Made by a program: the position numbers and the translations under genes. DNA of 64,000 nucleotides from Symbiodinium natans (Eukaryota; Sar; Dinophyceae; Suessiales; Symbiodiniaceae). Position 1 is the stretch's first letter. The number at the start of each line of letters is the position of its first letter. Below are positions 57,726-64,000 of the stretch, one piece after another. The stretch is from positions 546,497 to 610,496 of the forward strand of contig CAJNDS010002178.1 in the NCBI GenBank assembly GCA_905221605.1. The letters are read 5' to 3'. The notes beneath the pieces are model-generated. The model saw only the letters and a program-made list of their open reading frames with translations. It was not told the origin of the DNA and did not search any database.

Positions 57726-58328
57726 ATGGAAACCAATGAAACCATAGCAAGGCCCGAAGAGGCCCCCAAACCCCGGACCCAAAACCAAACAGCGCAGAAG
57801 GCCTTGGCCCTCAAACCCAGAAGTCTCCAAAGGGTCCTCCCCCTAAACCCTAAACCCTAAACCCTAAACCCTAAACCCTAAACCCTAAAGCCTCAATAAA
57901 GCCCATGAACCCATCGGCCTCCAGAAGCCCTCAGATCAGGTGATAGCCCACCCACCCCCCTACAGTGGTTACCGCCTTAGTCGACCACACCCGAAAGCCC
58001 TAACCCACAGGTACCCTAAACCCTCAACCCTAAACCCTAAACCCTCAACCCTAAACCCTAAGCCCTAAGCCCTAAGCCCTAAACCCTAACCCTAAACCCT
58101 AAACCCTAAACTAAATACCCTCCCCCCTTCTTCCAAACCTTCTCAAAACATCCAGGCATGAGTGTCAGGAGCCGGCTTGCTCAAGGACGTGGGGTGGTGA
58201 AAAGGGGGGGGGGGGGGGGTGGTAGTGTTTAGGGTTTAGGGTTTAGGGTTTAGGGTTTTGGGTTTAGTGTTTAGGGTTTAGGGTTTAGGGTTTAGGGTCT
58301 AGGGTGCACGCTTTGGGTTGCAAGGGGA
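57726..58328. repeat. CCCTAAA and TTTAGGG arrays with spacer
   Basis: CCCTAAA at 57840-57890 and 58010-58110, a G run at 58204-58219, TTTAGGG at 58226-58300. A possible start (MSVRSRLAQGRGVVK at 58155) is not well supported. Confidence 0.85.
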
Positions 58329-58438
58329 AAGATCGCAAGACTTAGTAAGTGGGGTAACACGTAAAACAGCTATGCTCTTATTTGCTTTTGACCCCAATTC
58401 AGGTGCTGATATCCCTACTTGCTAAGTGCCTCGATCTT
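58329..58438. mobile_element. 110-bp TIR element with flanking direct repeats
   Basis: Ends AAGATCGCAAGACTTAGTAA and, inverted, AAGATCGAGGCACTTAGCAA. AGGGTGCACG(C/A)TTTGGGTT occurs just outside on both sides (58304 and 58445), so the target was duplicated or the element sits between older repeats. Confidence 0.85.
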
Positions 58439-58439
58439 C

Positions 58440-58982
58440 CAAGCAGGGTGCACGATTTGGGTTTCAATGGTTTAGGGTTGTAGTGCAGAACTCCAAATCC
58501 TGAACCCTAAACCCTAGACCCCAAACCCCATTTAGCACCCTTCAGGGTTTGTAGGGCTTAGTGCTTCGGGGCTTGGGGGTTTGTAGGGCTTGTGTTTTGG
58601 GGGAGGGGGGGGGAGGAGTGTGGGCCTTAGGATGTCCTAGGACTGGGCATCAGGTCTTTAAGACTTAACGGGTTTATTTCTTCGGGGTTTTGAGTTTAGG
58701 GCTTGAGGGCTTCAGGCTTTAGGGCTTTAGTGTTTGGGGTTTAGGGTTTTAGGGGTTAAGAGTTTACGGCTGGTGGGGCATTTAGGGCTTCAGTGGTTTA
58801 GGGTTTAGGCTTGACCAAACCCTGAATCCCCTAAACCTTGAATCCCCCACCCTGAACCCATGAACCCCCCAAATCCGCTGAATCCTGAATCCCCTGAGCC
58901 CCCTAAACCCTACACCCTAAACTCTAAACCCCACACCCTAAACCCTAAACCCCACACCCTAAACCCTAAGCCCTAAACCCCA

Positions 58983-59017
<35 letters not shown>

Positions 59018-59257
59018 ACACCCCTAGATCCTGAATCCCCTCAGCCCTGAACCCTGAAATTCGGTGGCTTTTGAATGCCACCTTTCGGATTCTTCAAGCC
59101 TCCATGATCAGCAGTCCATACCTTCCTTTAAACCCCCAGCCTCCGAGTTAGGGTTTAGGGTTTAGGGTTTAGGGGTTTAGGGTTTAGGGTTTAGGGTTTA
59201 GGGCTTTCGGGTTTTAGGGTTTTCAGGTTTAGGTTTTAGGGCAGGGCTTAGCCACAG
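58440..59257. repeat. Degenerate telomere text and C tract
   Basis: Irregular TTTAGGG/CCCTAAA words, a 32-base C run (58987-59017) and TTTAGGG at 59150-59205. No exon is convincing. Confidence 0.8.
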
Positions 59258-59348
59258 GACGTTGAACTTTGGCAACCTCGATTCAACGGACTCCTTTCCA
59301 AGGCCCTTCTAGCAAGGGACATTCGTTTCGGTTTTTGGGGGGCGCAGG
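59258..59348 (+). CDS. Exon with GTTTAGGG donor
   Basis: After TTAGCCACAG the frame reads DVELWQPRFNGLLSKALL then ARDIRFGFWGAQ, and the sequence turns into GGGTTTAGGG. Strong coding character over 30 codons. Leaves with one base if the GT at 59349 is used. Unrecognised. Confidence 0.64.
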
Positions 59349-59975
59349 GTTTAGGGTTTAGGGTTTAGGGTTTAGGGAATTAAAACATATGGATCGTTTG
59401 AGCTTCCGAGTCTCAGCGTTGGAGTTCTTCAGGGCTATTGTCTACCACTTCTTCTATTGCTAATAAACCCTAAACCTTAAACCCTAAACCCTAAACCCTA
59501 AACCCTAAGCCCTAAACCCTAAACCCTAAACTCCTAGGGCTGTAGAGTTTAAGTGCACTTTGCGTTTGGGGGCTAGCCTGCGGGCTCGAAGGTGCAAGGG
59601 TTTGTTTTGGAGCCTTGAGTCCCTAAACCCTAAACCCTAAACCCTAAACACTAAACTTTAAACCCTAAACCCTAAACCCTAAGCCCTAAACCCTAAGCCC
59701 TAAACCCTAAACCCTAAACCCTAACCCCTGAAAGACAAAGCCCCCCTTAAAGTGCCCGGAGGCTGATCAGTGAGGACGTGGACAACGGCAGGCCAGCTTT
59801 AGGGTTTAGGGTTCAGGGTTTAGGGTTTTGGGGTTTCGGGCTTCTGGTTTGTAAGAACCCATATCTATGGTTTTAGGTCCCAAAAGGCCATAGTCCCAAA
59901 CGGTTCCTGTAAAGGGGAGTTCTGGGGGTGCCTTTGCATTCTAGGGTTTAGGTTTCAGGGTTTAGGGCAGTGAGG
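59349..59975. repeat. Telomere arrays and short open frame
   Basis: TTTAGGG to 59377, CCCTAAA at 59465-59532 and 59627-59728, TTTAGGG-like at 59798-59845. A 24-codon frame from ATG 59389 (MDRLSFRVSALEFFRA) and an island near 59775 (RLISEDVDNGRPA) may be coding. Confidence 0.78.
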
Positions 59976-59979
59976 TGGC

Positions 59980-60333
59980 TTAGGATTCGACTTGCATGGT
60001 GCGTGTGTCGAAGCGCCCCCACCTCTCCTCCCCCCCCACCCCAGCCCCGAACCCCTTTGCCCCGACCTTGTTTGCAACTGGCACGCGAAGTCTGCTTGGC
60101 AAGGGTTTAGGGTTCCGGGCCGAGGGGAATGTAGGGCTTAGGGCAGCAGAGTGCTGAGCGTTTAGGGTTTCTTTGTGAAAGGCGTTTGAGGGCTTTTCCA
60201 AGAGATCGGCGACGAGCATCTCTTGCTTATCTTCTAGGGTTTCAGGGTTTGACGGAGGGTGGAAAGTTGTGGGGAGCTGGCTGTGGACGCTGCTAAGCTC
60301 CTGCCTAAAGAAACCCACAGAATTTGGCGCCAT
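59980..60333 (-). CDS. Minus-strand open frame, possible gene
   Basis: Reading from 60333: MAPNSVGFFRQELSSVH, SQLPTTFHPPSNPETL, EDKQEMLVADLLEKPSN, AFHKETLNAQHSAAL. The last third follows CCCTAAA-like repeat (NPKP), so only the first 75 residues look real. It may contain short introns. Unrecognised. Confidence 0.38.
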   Translation of the reverse strand: MAPNSVGFFRQELSSVHSQLPTTFHPPSNPETLEDKQEMLVADLLEKPSNAFHKETLNAQHSAALSPTFPSARNPKPLPSRLRVPVANKVGAKGFGAGVGGEERWGRFDTRTMQVES

Positions 60334-60534
60334 CCGAGTTGCGATGCGAGTGTAGGAGCCTGAGTCTCCATATCTGGAGTAGTTCCAGTTGGGGGCTGGG
60401 TCGGTTCACGAGATAGGGTTTAGGGATGTAGGGACTCGTGTTCTGGGTGTAGGGCGAAGGCTTACCTTGAGTGCTCTCATGGGCACCTCACCACCTGGCT
60501 CAAGGGACCTCAGAAGGCATGTTCACCAGGACGG

Positions 60535-60650
60535 GCCATTATTCCCTCTAATCTAATCCCTTAAAAAGGGTATTATACCCTCTAATCCCTTAAAAAGGGT
60601 ATTATACCCGGTATACCCTATATAACCCCTTAAGCAAGGCCCTTTTATAC
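60535..60650. repeat. Tandem and palindromic AT-rich repeat upstream of a gene
   Basis: CCCTCTAATCCCTTAAAAAG plus GGTATTATA is duplicated in tandem. GGTATTATACCCGGTATACC is palindromic. It lies within 130 bp upstream of the ATG at 60661, so it may overlap a promoter or be a degraded TIR element. Confidence 0.7.
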
Positions 60651-60660
60651 CTGCCATGCA

Positions 60661-63245
60661 ATGAAGCGTCGGCGTTTGGTGGGGAAGCAGCCAGCCCGCG
60701 CCAGTGCGCCGGAAGCAGTGGCGGGAAGTGATGACAGCTTCGTTGCTGGGGCGGCTGAGACGGAAAGGACCACCGCGACAGCGGCCAACACAAATGCTGA
60801 TCCACCGGAAGACGTCAAGAACCTGCAGATTCTTGGGGCTTTGTTGCTCAGAAGAACTGTCTCAGTCAAAGATGTGTTAGTCGCCAAAACGCCCTGGCAT
60901 AACACAAACGGTGCAGTTCCTTTGATGTTGAAGCCGGGCCAAGTGAGATCTAGTGATTGAGTGGCGTATGTACTTCTAGGGCCGTGTTATGCCCATCCTA
61001 CGCATAGCCCGCCAAGCCTGTCAAGTCCTAAGCTTTGGACCTAAGCCTTGAACCCCATACCCTCAAACTTCAACCCACAGTGCAGACTCCCAAGCCATCT
61101 CAGGTTTGATTTGAAGCGTCGCTGGAATGTGCTGGACAGTCGCGAGGACTGTCCCTTGCAAGACGACGGGGAACGGCGGGACATGCTGGCGGAAATGTCG
61201 AGGACCCTCAAGAGAGGCTCCAGCTCCTGGCAGAATCCCTTTGGAGGGGACGACAAGGAACTCGAAACTTTAAAAACCCTCAACCGAGATCAGTTAAGGT
61301 TTCCGGTTCAGTTTCCGATTTTGGAGGTGTAGGTTCTTTTTTTTGCATATAGGGTTTTACGGTTGGCTTGGGCCGAGCTGTCAGGAGTACTTCTTGGATT
61401 CCTTTTGCGAGCTGGCAAAGTACCAGCAGAAGGCCTTCTTCCGCATTGCATGCAGCTGTGCATCCAAGGGAGGCGGGCTTGTTTCTCCGTCCGATTGGCA
61501 CCGCACCTTCAACCCTACGCCCTACACCCTAAGCCCTAAACCATAAACCCTAAACCCTAAACCCTAAACCCTAACCCCTTGTTGTAAGAAATGAGTTGAG
61601 CAAGATCGTCGCGCCAGGTGGAGATATGATCGGGCTGAATTTCGACGAGCAAGGCCCAGCCGTTTGGCAGTTCAACGCCATCGGCCGGCAGATGACTGAC
61701 GATGACCTGCGGCGAGTGCTTCTAACTCCTCCCGAGCCGCCCTTCTACGTAGACCCGCTGAGGGGATCTGACGAGCAGAAAGGCTCCCAACTTGAGCCAT
61801 TGGCCTCCTGCGCCAAGGCGCAAGAGCTTGTTGCAGCCTACCAAGACCGGCATCCCGAGGCTGATCTCGAAGGCCAGCCTGTGGTGAAGGTGACTTGCAG
61901 ACCTCCGACTTGCACCTTTCTGCGATGCGCTGTGCAGGGCTGCCGGAACCAAGTGTGCAAGACGCATGGTGATGGCAAGGGCACCTGGGAAAACAACTGG
62001 GTTGACTTCGACTTCTCCTTCCGCGTTGTCAAGTGCGGGTGGGAAGGCTGCGAGGTTGCGTTTTGCAGCCGCCACGCGAGCAAGATGGGAAGCTGCGAGG
62101 TCTGCACGCATGGGACGCAAGCCGAGGCGGGGGCTGTCTATCCATCCTCCTTTCGGGTAGTTACACATGGTCCCGTGTATTGTGGCCCTTACCTTCTTTA
62201 AAGGGTTCTGACGTATGGGTCCTTGGGTTTATAGGGCTAGGGGTACATGTGTAGCATATAGCGTCTATTTATAGGACATTCCCTACAGGTCCCGCAAACA
62301 CGACTAGGGAGGCATGGACGGTCCATTCCATGCCACAAACACCTCAACCCCTACCATAGACACCCAAATAAGTAGGATTCGCTTAACAGCAGGACCCCAA
62401 GAAGGTACCCCCTAATTTCTGAATCTCCCATTTGAGGCAGCGATGATAGGTGAAAGCTGTCCTCCCCTGGGCTTCTTCTTCTGCGACCGGCATCTGACAC
62501 GCTGCCGCAAGCGGTTGGACGCGCTCACAGAGGCTCAGAACCCCACTCAACTCCAAAACGCCAGAACGCTACTCCCTGAACCCTAAGATACTAACGGGGA
62601 ACATGCTGTTGGCCTAAAGGCTGGAAACCCTAAACCTGAGAGGCCAAAAAGCTTGGGTTTTGGGTTGAAGGCTCAGATCAAGACAACTAGAATGGGGTGT
62701 GTGTGTGTGTGTGCGTGCATGCAGTGCGAAACTGCTATGTTCCTAGGCTTTGTCGGATGTGCGTAGTTTCATACACGTTGGTGAGGTAGGCCATAAACCC
62801 TAAAGTCCTAAACGCTGTTGTAAACTCTTAACCCTGAGCCCTATTAAACCTTTAACCCGAAACGAATTCGAAGCTTACTGTGGCAGCCCCCAGTGTCCAA
62901 GCCAGCGGCTTATCGGCAGGATGATGGCAGCGAAGTGGATGAAGACGAGTCCGCCAGTGACGAGTGTGGGTTCTACTGCTGTCCTGCGTGCATTGACAGC
63001 CACAGGTGTGGTGATAACCCTCTAGACTACGTCTGAAAACTTCGGGCTTTGGGTTTAGTGTTTAGGGAATCTGAAACGTACAGCCCGCTTGTCACTTTGA
63101 TGCAAGCTGCGCTGCAAGCGCGCGCCCTTCCCAGCTGTGCAACCTGCAAGTCTAGCTGCAGGAAAGCCCTTGGTTTGATACTTTGAAACTTGATGAAACT
63201 TACAGACCACCGACGGTACGACAGCTCCGAGCGTCACGTGGATGA
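60661..63245 (+). CDS. Seven-exon Cys/His-rich probable zinc protein, 466 aa
   Basis: Exons 60661-60942, 61081-61305, 61385-61488, 61589-62156, 62437-62532, 62920-63005 and 63206-63245 sum to 1401 nt, exactly 467 codons with stop. Starts MKRRRLVGKQPARASAP. Then NVLDSREDCPLQDDGERRD and YFLDSFCELAKYQQKAFF. The C-half has repeated C-x4-C-x2-H type units: CAVQGCRNQVCKTH, CGWEGCEVAFCSRH, CEVC, FFCDRHLTRC, CGFYCCPAC, consistent with several zinc sites. All introns are GT-AG except the fifth (GC-AG, less sure). Intron 3 holds a CCCTAAA array and intron 4 a dispersed palindromic repeat. The final exon is short and least certain. The family is not recognised; a protein-interaction or ubiquitin-pathway role would be a guess. 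Confidence 0.72.
62170..62262. repeat. Dispersed palindromic repeat, copy 3, in intron
   Basis: GTGGCCCTTACCTTCTTTAA, then AGGGTTCTGACGTATGGGTC and TTTATAGGG, close to 56935-57000. It lies 14 bp after the exon ending at 62156. Confidence 0.7.
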
Positions 63246-63704
63246 CGAGGGGGTTCTTTCAAGGTATTGACTGGGGTCCGCAAGGCTGTGTACCCTAAAC
63301 CCTAAACCCTACACCCTAAAACCCTAAAACCCTAAAGCCCTAAACTGCCCTCCCCCCCCCCCCCCCCCTTCCTTCCCTCAAACGGTGCCAGGTTCGTTTC
63401 TCTGACAGAGCCGGCCATGACTCCGCCGTGCAGCCTGTTGGGGTCCAAACACTGGGACTCAGGATTTAGGGTTGAGGGTTTAAAACCCTTTGGGTTTAAC
63501 TAACCCTAAACCCTAACCCCCAAACCCTAAACCCTAAACCCTAAGCCCCCGAAGTTTTAGTGGCATTTGGGTTTAACCACCCTTACAAAACCCATCAACG
63601 CCCTAAATTTAAGAGCCTCCGGCTCAAGCCGCCGACCCCGCTGGAGCATAGTTGAGACCCGCTCGCATGGAAGATCATCCCCGGCAGAGTTCTGTGAATC
63701 GTTT
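63246..63704. repeat. CCCTAAA, C tract and duplicated unit
   Basis: CCCTAAA at 63292-63340, C run 63351-63369, CCCTAAA at 63500-63545, then the second copy of the duplicated unit (63601-63645). A possible exon after CTCTGACAG (63410; PAMTPPCSLLGSKHW) is unsupported. Confidence 0.8.

Positions 63705-64000
<296 letters not shown>

Noticed and set aside
57441-57830. Minus-strand Gly/Leu/Trp frame of 129 codons
   Set aside because: It reads through the CCCCAAA array and poly-C; periodic composition only.
60602-60905. Minus-strand frames opposite the first exon of the Cys-rich gene
   Set aside because: The plus-strand exon is part of a seven-exon phase-consistent model; the minus frames have no support.

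Overview
The window is nuclear DNA of a microbial eukaryote, most likely a dinoflagellate. Two points support this. Telomere-type TTTAGGG/CCCTAAA repeats, the type dinoflagellates and plants use, occur throughout. The gene at 1841-4319 has a ubiquitin-like N-terminus followed by degenerate RCC1-type repeats (QLxxVxxIQA...FAAxRxDGSxVTWG), an architecture I know from Symbiodinium-like genomes. Almost every coding segment reads on the plus strand, as in unidirectional dinoflagellate gene arrays. I saw no rRNA, tRNA, CRISPR array or organelle gene.

There are three compartments. (1) 1-12.8 kb: short GC-rich coding islands, usually 30-130 bp, separated by interstitial telomere-repeat arrays in both orientations. 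(2) 12.9-45.5 kb: few telomere arrays. It holds a 2.9-kb repeat block, then a dense plus-strand run of mostly unrecognised genes (about 16.7-42.7 kb) with short introns of about 28-150 bp, all sprinkled with GTCAG-containing short motifs, and ends in a 332-bp satellite. (3) 45.6-64 kb: again telomere-repeat mosaic with coding islands, short terminal-inverted-repeat (TIR) elements of about 100-130 bp, a well-resolved seven-exon cysteine-rich gene (60661-63245), and homopolymer G/C tracts that finish in about 240 bases of almost pure G.

The main observation is that many telomere arrays lie exactly where introns should be. G-strand repeats carry a GT (GTTTAGGG) and an AG (TTTAG), so an array can supply both splice sites. 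In the gene at 4626-5400 all four donors are GTTTAGGG, every junction keeps frame, and two introns (143 and 40 bp) are made only of telomere repeat. Similar donors follow coding islands at 557, 3448, 4083, 9934, 46152, 48261, 57098 and 59348. A second intron source is the TIR elements. One forms a phase-correct GT-AG intron at 50507-50643, and another sits inside the RCC1-type gene with a 2-bp target duplication. These resemble the introner elements known from dinoflagellates and other algae.

Recognisable genes are few: the RCC1-type gene, an HMG-box-like plus protein-kinase fusion (35152-36185), a multi-exon coiled-coil protein (18330-19809), a Lys/Ala-repeat basic protein (25105-25473), a Gln/Gly/Asp/Trp-rich low-complexity protein (21120-21870) and Cys-rich probable zinc proteins (24090-24659, 60661-63245). 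Exon boundaries are inferred from frame, phase and splice signals only. No transcript data were available, and single-base assembly errors could explain some frame breaks.
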